From positions 105,460 through 169,459 of the forward strand of contig JAFRQS010000030.1 of assembly GCA_017428495.1 (NCBI GenBank): a DNA stretch of 64,000 nt. Direction: 5' to 3'. This document shows, one piece after another, positions 1 through 8,020 of the stretch. Position 1 is the first letter of the stretch. Each line of letters starts with the position of its first letter. The notes below the pieces were generated by a model that was not told the origin of the DNA, did no database searches, and saw nothing but the letters and a program-made list of their open reading frames with translations. A program made the translations under genes and the position numbers. Source of the DNA: Bacilli bacterium. GTDB taxonomy: Bacteria; Bacillota_I; Bacilli_A; RF39; UBA660.

Positions 1-22
1 CTAGCCGTTGTACTACACCTGC
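1..22 (-). tRNA. 5' part of a tRNA running off the left edge (possibly tRNA-Gly)
   Basis: Read on the minus strand, these bases form the start of a tRNA: a 7-base acceptor strand GCAGGTG, then T8-A9, the D-stem GTAC and the D-loop A14...GG. The anticodon lies outside the window, so the isotype is not visible. The acceptor strand resembles Bacillota tRNA-Gly, which is inference. Confidence 0.55.
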
Positions 23-59
23 ATAAACATGCTTTAAAAGCACATTTATAATAACATAT

Positions 60-1733
60 TTATTTAATATAATCAATAACATTGTTTATATTTATTTCAA
101 AAATTTCAGAAGAATTCCTATATTTTAATTCAATTATATTTTCAGAAGCCCTTTTTCCTACTATTACTCTCACTGGTATACCTATTAAATCCATATCATT
201 TAATTTAATACCCATTCTTTCATCTCTATCATCTAATAATGGTTCAATACCTTTATCTAATAAATTATTATATAATTCATTTGCTAAATTATTTTGTGTT
301 TCATCTTTAGTATTTGCAATTACTATACATACTTTAAATGGCGCAACAGACATAGGCCAAATAATACCCTTTTCATCATTATTTTGTTCAACTATAGCAG
401 CCATGCATCTACCTAGTCCAATTCCATAAGAACCCATTACTACTGGTTGTAACTTATTATTCTCATCTACATAATTTAAACCCAATTTCTCAGAATATTT
501 TGTTCCTAACTTGAATGTATTACCTATTTCTATGCCTTTTTTAAAGTACAATTTAGAACCACAATTAGGACATATATCTCCTTCTTTTACGTTTACTATA
601 TCCCCTACTAAATCATATTTAATATCTTTTATATTAACATTTATATAATGATAATTCTTTTTATTTGCACCACAGCAGAAATTTCTCATAGTAAGTATTT
701 CATCGTCTATTACTACTTTACAATTTAAATCAATTGGTCCAGTAAAGCCAGGTATTGCATTAGATTTATTAATCAATTCATCATTAGCAAAAGATATTTC
801 TTTAGCATTCAATAGTTTTAATGCCTTAGTTTCATTTAATTCTCTATTTCCTCTTACAAAGAATATTACTAATTCATTATCTACATTCATAATCATTGCT
901 TTAACAGTATCTTCTATATTTATGTTTAAATACTCAGACACTTCTTCTATTGTATGTTTATCAATAGTCTCTACCAATTCTTTTTCTAATTCTTTTGCAT
1001 TACTAATTTCATTATATACATGTTTAGTTATCTCCAAATTAGATGAAAAATCACATTTATCGCATAATACAAGCGTATCCTCTCCTATTGCAGTCTCAGC
1101 CTGAAATTCTTCAGATAATAGTCCACCCATTACACCAGTATCTGCTTTTACTATTCTATATTTAATACCCATTTTATCAAATGAATTTTTATACGCATTA
1201 AACATCTTTTTATATGATACATCCAATCCTTCTAAATCTTTATCAAAAGAATATGCATCTTTCATTACAAATTCTCTAACTCTTATAAGTCCATATCTTG
1301 GTCTTGCTTCATCTCTAAATTTAGTTTGAAATTGATACAAAGAATATGGCATATCTTTATATGATCTAATATTTGCAATACTTGCTATTGTAAATAACTC
1401 TTCGTGAGTAGGCCCAAGTATATAATCTCTATTAAATCTATCTTTTAAAGAAAAACTACTATTTCCAAAAGATTGCACCCTACCTGTTATTTCATATATT
1501 TCCTTCGGTATTAATGTAGGCATAGAAAGTTCTAATGAGCCAATAGAATTCATTTCTTTTCTAATTATTTCTTCAATATTATTTAATACTCTAAGTCCTA
1601 AAGGAAGATACATATAAACACCAGCAGAACTTTTTTTAATCATTCCACTTTTTACTAATAAATTTCCACTTATAGAATCTTCATCTTTTATATCTTCTCT
1701 AATTGTATAGAAAAAATTATTTTTTAATTTCAT
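60..1733 (-). CDS. proS: Prolyl-tRNA synthetase (bacterial type, with editing insert)
   Basis: Charges tRNA-Pro with proline in the cytoplasm. At 557 residues it has the usual length for bacterial ProRS. Class II signatures are visible: GPTHEE at about 107-112, motif 2 (RPRYGLIRVREF) at about 144-155 and motif 3 (GSYGIGLGR) near 430. The YbaK-like editing insert against Ala-tRNA-Pro lies between motifs 2 and 3, and the C-terminal anticodon-binding domain begins near 465. Start ATG is preceded by GAGGCGAT. No T-box leader is seen; the upstream gap to the sulfatase gene is only 49 bases. Confidence 0.97.
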   Translation of the reverse strand: MKLKNNFFYTIREDIKDEDSISGNLLVKSGMIKKSSAGVYMYLPLGLRVLNNIEEIIRKEMNSIGSLELSMPTLIPKEIYEITGRVQSFGNSSFSLKDRFNRDYILGPTHEELFTIASIANIRSYKDMPYSLYQFQTKFRDEARPRYGLIRVREFVMKDAYSFDKDLEGLDVSYKKMFNAYKNSFDKMGIKYRIVKADTGVMGGLLSEEFQAETAIGEDTLVLCDKCDFSSNLEITKHVYNEISNAKELEKELVETIDKHTIEEVSEYLNINIEDTVKAMIMNVDNELVIFFVRGNRELNETKALKLLNAKEISFANDELINKSNAIPGFTGPIDLNCKVVIDDEILTMRNFCCGANKKNYHYINVNIKDIKYDLVGDIVNVKEGDICPNCGSKLYFKKGIEIGNTFKLGTKYSEKLGLNYVDENNKLQPVVMGSYGIGLGRCMAAIVEQNNDEKGIIWPMSVAPFKVCIVIANTKDETQNNLANELYNNLLDKGIEPLLDDRDERMGIKLNDMDLIGIPVRVIVGKRASENIIELKYRNSSEIFEININNVIDYIK

Positions 1734-1760
1734 ACAAATCGCCTCAAAACAATTATAACA

Positions 1761-1787
1761 AAAAAAATAGACTTCTTCTAGTCTATT
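1761..1787 (-). terminator. Intrinsic terminator of the sulfatase gene
   Basis: An 8-bp stem AATAGACT/AGTCTATT with a 6-base loop overlaps the TAG stop of the upstream minus-strand gene. It is followed on that strand by a run of seven T. Confidence 0.8.
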
Positions 1788-3717
1788 CTTCTTTAAATAC
1801 TTTCTTATAATAATTATTTTGTAATATCAAATTAGATATCTTAAATTGATTATCTACTATTGAATTATATCGATCAACATAACTTTGTTCTACTTCGTCA
1901 GAATCTCTAGATATTACTTCATTTGTTACAGAATTATATTTTGCTTTATCAGTTATCCAACTCCTATTTGCAAGAATAACTAAACCCTCAGAATCAGATA
2001 ACAAGTCTTGACCCATTATAAATCTAGAATCATAATCCCTTCCAAACAAATTTAATACTGTTGGTAATACATCAGGTTGTGAACCAACTTTATCAACTTT
2101 TATTGTTTTCATATTATTATTCCAAATTATTAAATTTGATTGATACAACTCAAATGGATCATCACGATCTATTTCCGAAACTTCATTTATATGATCATTT
2201 GTAAGACCATATGGGAAATGATCTGGAGTCAAAACAATAACTGTATCATCTAATTTACCTGCTTCCTCCAATTTTGATATTAAGCTTTCAAGAGCTCTAT
2301 CTAATTCTATATTACTTGCTAAGTAACCTTTAACTCTATCAGAATATGGTAATTCTTTTACCAAATCCCAGTTTTTTATAGCCATCTTGTTATTAGCTTT
2401 AACATAACTTAAATGACCACTCAAAGTTATATAGTAAGTAAAGAAAGGTTCTTCACTATTTATATAATCATTTATACTAGCATTAACCATTTCTAAATCG
2501 CTTTCATGAAATGTTCCACAAGTCATTTTTAATCCATTAAAACATGATTTAAAATTTTTATATCCAAGGGCCTTAAAATATGCTGTACGATTATAAAATG
2601 TACCATCATAATTATGATATACATTTATATTATAATCACTAAAACTATTAACAAACAAATACGGACTATATATATTTCTATGTGCATATAATGTCAATGT
2701 ATCTCCTCTACTTGATATAATAGACCACTCTGTTCTAAATTCACCATCCGCAGTACTTGCAGGATACAAAGGTGAATAATAATTATTAAACACAAAACCA
2801 CTATTTGCCAATTTATATAATGTTGGCGTTAATTCTTCATCTATTGCTATTGGATCTAAACTTTCAGCTAAAAAGAATACTATATTCTTCCCTTCAAACA
2901 TACCAGTATACTCATTTTTCTTAGTACCTGATAATTTAGAAAAATATTCATGCATCATAAGAATTGTTTTATTAGTTTCATTTTCCTTTAAACTATCAAA
3001 ATCTATATCTAGAGTATTATATGAAACTTCAATTTCAGGAGCTTTATTTTCATTATTATCTATCGATAACTCTATTTTCTTTTCTTCCATTCCAAATAAA
3101 GTTCTATTTAAATCTATTCCCATTGTAGTAATAAGACCAAATTTCTTTGCAGATAATATTGGAGCATGCGTATTAAAATACAAATTATGAGATGAATATA
3201 TAGCTTTACTATCTTTTCCAACATATCCTAAACTTATGCTACTAAGAAATACAAAACATGCAAATGAAAGTGCTGTTAATTTAACGTCATTCTTAGAAAA
3301 ATCAAAAAACTTCTTTCTTAATACAAAATACAATACAACTGGTACAGTAAGACATACATAATTATATAAACTTCCTACTATTGTTGATAAAATTGTTCTC
3401 CAAAATTCAAATACTTGTCCACCATTTGTCATTGAATATACTGAAAATACACTATTATAAACTTGGTAATACACCATTTGTGCAAAAAATATAAAATATA
3501 ATCCAAATATTATAATTGTGCTTATAATTCTATTAAATTTCTCTCCAAATAGTGTTGTTATAAAATACAACAATGTTGCTATTGGCAAGCAAAATACTAT
3601 CATTTCTATAAAATCGCCATCAATAATATTTTTAAATATTGTCATTCTATACACACATTCAAAAGAAATTACAAGTGCAAACCAAAATAAAATTAGGAAC
3701 AATTTCTTTCTATTCAT
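1783..3717 (-). CDS. LTA-synthase-family membrane sulfatase/phosphoglycerol transferase
   Basis: Membrane enzyme of the LtaS/sulfatase superfamily, which moves phosphoglycerol (or a related group) onto lipid-anchored or wall polymers outside the cell. The first ~165 residues carry about five membrane segments, then an extracellular alkaline-phosphatase-fold domain begins near 275. Visible active-site features are Glu285 in AESLDP, the putative nucleophile Thr322 in STADGEF (equivalent to the LtaS GKTSD-type motif) and the metal-binding Asp-His in TPDHFPYG near the C-terminus. Start follows GGAG. A second, diverged paralogue lies at 51571. Substrate specificity cannot be read from sequence. 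Confidence 0.88.
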   Translation of the reverse strand: MNRKKLFLILFWFALVISFECVYRMTIFKNIIDGDFIEMIVFCLPIATLLYFITTLFGEKFNRIISTIIIFGLYFIFFAQMVYYQVYNSVFSVYSMTNGGQVFEFWRTILSTIVGSLYNYVCLTVPVVLYFVLRKKFFDFSKNDVKLTALSFACFVFLSSISLGYVGKDSKAIYSSHNLYFNTHAPILSAKKFGLITTMGIDLNRTLFGMEEKKIELSIDNNENKAPEIEVSYNTLDIDFDSLKENETNKTILMMHEYFSKLSGTKKNEYTGMFEGKNIVFFLAESLDPIAIDEELTPTLYKLANSGFVFNNYYSPLYPASTADGEFRTEWSIISSRGDTLTLYAHRNIYSPYLFVNSFSDYNINVYHNYDGTFYNRTAYFKALGYKNFKSCFNGLKMTCGTFHESDLEMVNASINDYINSEEPFFTYYITLSGHLSYVKANNKMAIKNWDLVKELPYSDRVKGYLASNIELDRALESLISKLEEAGKLDDTVIVLTPDHFPYGLTNDHINEVSEIDRDDPFELYQSNLIIWNNNMKTIKVDKVGSQPDVLPTVLNLFGRDYDSRFIMGQDLLSDSEGLVILANRSWITDKAKYNSVTNEVISRDSDEVEQSYVDRYNSIVDNQFKISNLILQNNYYKKVFKEE

Positions 3718-3776
3718 TTTACCAACTCCAATTTAAACACACTGTACTATATATTTTACCACACTTTTCGACAAAG

Positions 3777-3804
3777 TTGACAAAAATTTTAAAATATGTA
3801 TAAT
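3777..3804 (+). promoter_or_regulatory. SigmaA-type promoter of the coiled-coil gene
   Basis: Perfect TTGACA (3777-3782) and TATAAT (3799-3804) hexamers separated by 16 bases, about 30 bases before the ATG at 3836. Confidence 0.8.
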
Positions 3805-3835
3805 AATGCCAAAAAAAGAAGGGGGATTTTATATT

Positions 3836-4204
3836 ATGAAACATGCTCAATATACTGAAAAAGATGATGATTTTAATATCTATGATGAATTAAATTCAAA
3901 AAGCTATTTAACTATTACAACAAGTATAGCAAAAGAAGTTAGTGAAAAAAAAGATGAAATAAGTGCTGTTTCTCTAAAATTTGAAGATAAAAAAAGAGAG
4001 ATTGCTATTGCAAAAAAAGAAATTGCACGTTTAAAAAAGAAATTAAGAATTTTAAATAAAGAAAAAAGAGAAATTGGTAAAGACTTATCTAAAAAACAAA
4101 GAAGTATGAACGTAGATATTAATTTCTTAAATGCAGTAAATACAGCAATGCAAAGTAATAATGGTCATTATCTAGTAGATTATCAAAAAAGAAAAGTATT
4201 ATAA
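3836..4204 (+). CDS. Small coiled-coil hypothetical protein
   Basis: A 122-residue soluble, highly charged protein. Residues ~40-90 are a Lys/Glu-rich predicted coiled coil (repeats of the type KKEIARLKKKLRILNKEKRE). No family recognised. An in-frame ATG lies 30 bases upstream, but this one is chosen because AAGGGGG sits 10 bases before it and the strong promoter at 3777 would leave no leader for the earlier ATG. Monocistronic: own promoter and own terminator. Confidence 0.75.
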   Translation: MKHAQYTEKDDDFNIYDELNSKSYLTITTSIAKEVSEKKDEISAVSLKFEDKKREIAIAKKEIARLKKKLRILNKEKREIGKDLSKKQRSMNVDINFLNAVNTAMQSNNGHYLVDYQKRKVL

Positions 4205-4205
4205 A

Positions 4206-4236
4206 AAGAGATTCAAATGAATCTCTTATTTTTATT
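4206..4236 (+). terminator. Intrinsic terminator
   Basis: Stem AGAGATTCA/TGAATCTCT with a two-base centre, directly after the stop at 4204 and followed by TATTTTTATT. Confidence 0.75.
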
Positions 4237-4237
4237 A

Positions 4238-4311
4238 TGGAGGGCCTAGTCGGATTTGAACCAACGCTCGGGGAGTTGCAGTCCCATGCCTTACCACTTG
4301 GCTATAGGCCC
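4238..4311 (-). tRNA. tRNA-Cys (GCA)
   Basis: A complete 74-base cloverleaf on the minus strand. The acceptor stem GGGCCTA/TAGGCCC closes, the anticodon loop CTGCAAC gives anticodon GCA, the T-loop GGTTCAAATCC is canonical, and CCA is encoded at 4238-4240. Confidence 0.95.
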
Positions 4312-4360
4312 ATCGCAAAATGATTATATCATAATAATTATTTTATTTTCAATACTTTAA

Positions 4361-4394
4361 CAATTAAAAAGGTAAAATAATACTATTTTACCTT
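4361..4394 (-). terminator. Intrinsic terminator of the membrane protein gene
   Basis: Stem AGGTAAAATA/TATTTTACCT with loop ATAC overlaps the stop codon of the minus-strand gene and is followed on that strand by TTTTT. Confidence 0.75.
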
Positions 4395-5915
4395 ATAAAT
4401 ATATTCAATATCTCTAGATTTTAATACTAAATCTATACTATCTGCATTTTTCATATCTTCATTTACACCTAAATATAAAATACTTTCTTTATAGTTATTA
4501 GGCGTTACATTATTTATAGATTCAGTGTAAGTTGAATCACCTATCTTATACTGAATACTACCATATTTTGTTAAAGCATTCATTAAGTTTACTTTAGAAT
4601 CACATTCTAATGACAATACAATTCCTGTTACATATACTATATATTTTGTTTTATAGTTTTCTTCATAAGTAAATTCTTCTTTAATTTTTGAATTATCAAT
4701 TTTAAACTTTATATTACTATTCTTTATTGATAATTCATCCCCCAATTTATAATTAACTTTTCTTATGCTTTCATCTATATTATTAGGCTTTATAATTATT
4801 CTATAATATAATGCAGTTGCTTCATTATTCTTTACTTTCAAACTATCTGTATATCTTAAAATAATATTATTACTTAATTCAGAATCAGGTAATACATACA
4901 CCGCTATAAAATCTTTTGATTCCTTTGATATAGTTTGGTCAGTATAACCAGTACCAATATCACTAAAATAATCATAATATATAGTCTTTGGGATATATAC
5001 ATTATCATTTATTTCTAGTCTTAAATTATTAAGTTTTATACCTCTTTTATTATTTGTTAAATTATTTATATTAAACTTAACTATTAAATAACTAGTATTA
5101 CCTTTAAATAATGTATTACCCTTACTATCTTTTTTTGTTATATATGTATTAGTAACTTTAAATTCAAATTTATTTAAATTTATAACTTCATTCTCTGAAT
5201 ATCTCTTATTTGCTGCTATATCTTTTATAATAAATACTCCAGGTATAACAACAACGGTTAATATAAAAATAATTATAATAATGAATTTGTTTTCATAATA
5301 GAATGATTTTAATTCTTCTTTTTCCATAGCCACTTTTATTCTAAATTTATCCCTATCAAATTTAGTAGCTAACTCTATTTCTTCACTATCCTCATCTTCT
5401 ATTCGCAATTCATGTAAATCTTCACCAAAATTAAACTTTTTAACATCAAAACCTATTGCCCTTATAAAATAGAAAACCAGTAATACTATTTGTAAATAAT
5501 AACTAATTAACCAAATATCTCTTATTATTCTTGAAATTCTAGGATCAATACCCTCAAAAATAATAGTAGGCATTATTCCTCTAGATACAAGTACAAATAA
5601 TATAAATATAAAATAAAATATAACACTAGATAAATAAAATACAATTGGTTTATCTTTTTTTCTAAATAAAATCAATATCATAACTGTTATAGCTATTAAT
5701 AAAAATGCAAATATTGCCATACTTAATGGAATAGTATCATTTATCAAAGTTTCACTCTCAATAAATTGTCTTGTCCTTACATAATCATTAAAAAACTCTA
5801 AAGCTATTTTAGTATGATAGAAGACATAAACTGATAGTGCTAACATAAACAAGTGAATTGCTTTAAAATATTTTATTAAAAATGCATACGGCTTTCTTAC
5901 TATCATATAGGTCAC
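4383..5915 (-). CDS. Polytopic membrane protein with C-terminal Ig-like (DUF4352-like) domain
   Basis: 510 residues, function unknown. The N-terminal ~160 residues carry four or five membrane helices, a charged linker follows, another helix lies near 212-230, and then an extracellular beta-rich region (~245-510). Phrases such as SYLIVKFNINNLTNN resemble the DUF4352/telokin-like fold found in Bacillota lipoproteins; this is a weak family match by eye. The gene is single and terminated by its own hairpin. A role in envelope sensing or adhesion is possible but not shown. Confidence 0.7.
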   Translation of the reverse strand: MTYMIVRKPYAFLIKYFKAIHLFMLALSVYVFYHTKIALEFFNDYVRTRQFIESETLINDTIPLSMAIFAFLLIAITVMILILFRKKDKPIVFYLSSVIFYFIFILFVLVSRGIMPTIIFEGIDPRISRIIRDIWLISYYLQIVLLVFYFIRAIGFDVKKFNFGEDLHELRIEDEDSEEIELATKFDRDKFRIKVAMEKEELKSFYYENKFIIIIIFILTVVVIPGVFIIKDIAANKRYSENEVINLNKFEFKVTNTYITKKDSKGNTLFKGNTSYLIVKFNINNLTNNKRGIKLNNLRLEINDNVYIPKTIYYDYFSDIGTGYTDQTISKESKDFIAVYVLPDSELSNNIILRYTDSLKVKNNEATALYYRIIIKPNNIDESIRKVNYKLGDELSIKNSNIKFKIDNSKIKEEFTYEENYKTKYIVYVTGIVLSLECDSKVNLMNALTKYGSIQYKIGDSTYTESINNVTPNNYKESILYLGVNEDMKNADSIDLVLKSRDIEYIYKVK

Positions 5916-5949
5916 CCCTTATTCTCAACTATATTATACTATATAAGTT

Positions 5950-5979
5950 AATTAAAAAAAAGATTATTTAGAATCTTTT
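5950..5979 (-). terminator. Intrinsic terminator of the PH-like gene
   Basis: Stem AAAAGATT/AATCTTTT spans the gene's 3' end, followed on the minus strand by a T-rich run. Confidence 0.65.
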
Positions 5980-6404
5980 CTCATAGCATACTTTTTCTTT
6001 TCTTTCATCATATATTCTGTTATCATTGTTTCAATTTCACTTAATGCAGATTTATCAACATTAGATATTACAGATATTTCTTTTACAGTATCTATTATTA
6101 TTTTACCCCATATTATACCAGAATTAACTTTTAAATCATTAAACATATCTGGAGTAATTGCATAAAAGAAATATCCAAACAACATTCTTTTTCTAGCAAG
6201 AAGCAGTCTCTTAGTAGTAAGTGCTACAACAAACGTATTTGGTATGTCAATTGATCTATAATTCTTTTGACCAGCAAAAACATATGTCACTTTTTCATCT
6301 GGATTCAAATGACTTTCTAAAACTTCACAATGCCTTTTTAATCTAAATGCTAAAGTTCCAGAATATTTTTTCATAAATTTTAATGCTTCACTATATACAC
6401 TCAT
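5964..6404 (-). CDS. Small protein with bacterial PH-like domain
   Basis: 146 residues, cytoplasmic. The central section (KVTYVFAGQ... FVVALTTKRLLLARKR) follows the pattern of bacterial pleckstrin-homology-like domains of the YvbH/bPH families: a beta-rich barrel with a conserved 'LTTKRLL' strand. The N- and C-termini are helical and Lys-rich. Located 9 bases after the thioredoxin-like gene on the same strand, so probably co-transcribed. Function unknown; such proteins often associate with membranes. Confidence 0.65.
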   Translation of the reverse strand: MSVYSEALKFMKKYSGTLAFRLKRHCEVLESHLNPDEKVTYVFAGQKNYRSIDIPNTFVVALTTKRLLLARKRMLFGYFFYAITPDMFNDLKVNSGIIWGKIIIDTVKEISVISNVDKSALSEIETMITEYMMKEKKKYAMRKDSK

Positions 6405-6413
6405 ATTATCCTC

Positions 6414-7664
6414 CTACATCTTATTCTTATCCAAAAATCTAATTAATTCTTCTTCACTCATCGCATACATTCTATAATCTTTTATACTACCATTCTTCAC
6501 AATTAAAATAGTTGGTACAAACCATTGCTTACTAAAAATTTCATTCGATTCATTTAACTTTTTAATTCCATCATCAGTAACAATATCATCAGTATTTAAA
6601 TAATGAACCTTTATACCTTTACTACTTGATACTTTCTCTAATATTGTAGAGAATTTTTCACAAGCACTATCACTAGAAGTTCCTATATATATTAATATTG
6701 AATCTTTTGAATTTAATAAAGATAAATATTTATCAATAGATATTTTATCAAAAGATTTATTAGTTGGATTATTAGAATATGTAACAAAATTTTTAACTGC
6801 TGAATATTCCTTTATACCAATTATTACTGATACAATTTTTTTATCTTTAATAGATACTAAAAATGGAATATTTCTAATATCAACAATAAATGAATTATTC
6901 TCTTCTAAATCTTTTAATTCCTTATCACTAAAATTTGTTATATTTAATTCCTTTATTTTTATCTTAAAATCATTTTCTATCTTTTTCAAAGAAACTTCAT
7001 ACTCATTACATTTAAGGCATGAATTATTAGTTATGTAAACATACTCTAAATCATGATTTTCTTCATATAAATTTAAATATTTTTTAAAATTTATAGTTTC
7101 AAACTTTATAACTTCAACATCATTTTTCTTATCTTTTATAATCAATATTCCAAAAAATATAACAAAGAATAATAATATCAATGTAGCATAAAAGATAATT
7201 CTATTCTTAAATATTAAACTTTTTACTACATCTATAAAACTCAATGCAGGTGTTCTTTCTTCTTGTTTTAATTTTTCTTCTACAATTTTTTCTTCTTGCT
7301 TTGGTTTTTCTTCTTGCTTTGGTCTAGATTTAGTAGATTTTTTTACTTGCTTTTCTAAATTTTTTTTACTAGTTTGCTTTTCTTGGTGATTTGATTCATT
7401 CTCTTTTATTACATCATTAGATTCTTTTAAAATCTGTTCTTTTTTTTCTTCTACAACTTTTTCAGTTACTTCTACACTTTTATTTATATTTTCTTGTTTT
7501 TTTATAGAAGTTGTTTTTTTATTAGTTGTAGTACTCTTTTTAGTAGTTCTTTTTTTTGCATTTGCATTAGTATTTGTTGTTACATTATTTTTATTCTTGT
7601 TAGCAGTATCATTATTAGTCTTTTTAGTCTTCTTTTTATAGACTTTTCTCTTCTTATTAGCCAT
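6414..7664 (-). CDS. Lys-rich membrane-anchored thioredoxin-like protein
   Basis: 416 residues. Residues 1-140 are an extremely Lys/Thr/Asn/Glu-rich, low-complexity region with QEEKPKQEEK-type repeats. A single membrane helix lies at about 155-176. The part beyond carries a thioredoxin-like fold with CLKC (Cys216, Cys219), then a second Trx-like half with one Cys (SSDSACEKF) and a cis-Pro-like WFVPTI. The basic tail would face the cytoplasm and the redox domain the outside. Role inferred: extracytoplasmic thiol-disulfide chemistry. Ends 9 bases before the PH-like gene. Confidence 0.65.
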   Translation of the reverse strand: MANKKRKVYKKKTKKTNNDTANKNKNNVTTNTNANAKKRTTKKSTTTNKKTTSIKKQENINKSVEVTEKVVEEKKEQILKESNDVIKENESNHQEKQTSKKNLEKQVKKSTKSRPKQEEKPKQEEKIVEEKLKQEERTPALSFIDVVKSLIFKNRIIFYATLILLFFVIFFGILIIKDKKNDVEVIKFETINFKKYLNLYEENHDLEYVYITNNSCLKCNEYEVSLKKIENDFKIKIKELNITNFSDKELKDLEENNSFIVDIRNIPFLVSIKDKKIVSVIIGIKEYSAVKNFVTYSNNPTNKSFDKISIDKYLSLLNSKDSILIYIGTSSDSACEKFSTILEKVSSSKGIKVHYLNTDDIVTDDGIKKLNESNEIFSKQWFVPTILIVKNGSIKDYRMYAMSEEELIRFLDKNKM

Positions 7665-7786
7665 AATTTCACCCCATAAACAACCAAATCAACTTTATTA
7701 TAATTAATTTATATGTTTTAGTCAATTTAAACATGAAAGTTTATAACACTTTTATTTTTGATTCATATATTACTATAGGTGTTAAA

Positions 7787-8020
7787 ATGAATTATATTAC
7801 TTTGGATAAAATTGATTTTAATGAAAAATATATAATTATAGATGTTTTGCTTGATAAAAATATTAGACAAAGGATGTATGATTTTGGTGTAATTGAAAAT
7901 AGTATTATAGAAGCTTTATATAAAAGTCCATTTAAGGATCCAACTGCTTACTTAGTGAAGGAAACAATAATTGCCATAAGAAATGAAGACGCAAGTAAAA
8001 TTATTGTTAGGAGGATATAG
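7787..8020 (+). CDS. feoA: FeoA-like ferrous iron transport protein
   Basis: 77-residue SH3-like FeoA protein that assists the FeoB ferrous iron channel at the inner face of the membrane. The pattern (RQRMYDFGV...) matches FeoA's 'R..L..LG...G..I' core, and the C-terminal strand I(A)IRNEDASKIIV is typical. The ATG at 7787 is chosen over one 54 bases upstream because AGGTG precedes it by 6 bases and the extra N-terminal residues are not part of FeoA. Its stop directly abuts the feoB start. Confidence 0.85.
   Translation: MNYITLDKIDFNEKYIIIDVLLDKNIRQRMYDFGVIENSIIEALYKSPFKDPTAYLVKETIIAIRNEDASKIIVRRI

Noticed and set aside
4383..5915. Lipoprotein or transporter assignment for the 510-residue membrane protein
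   Set aside because: No lipobox and no transporter motif; only a weak Ig-like/DUF4352 impression, so left as unknown.
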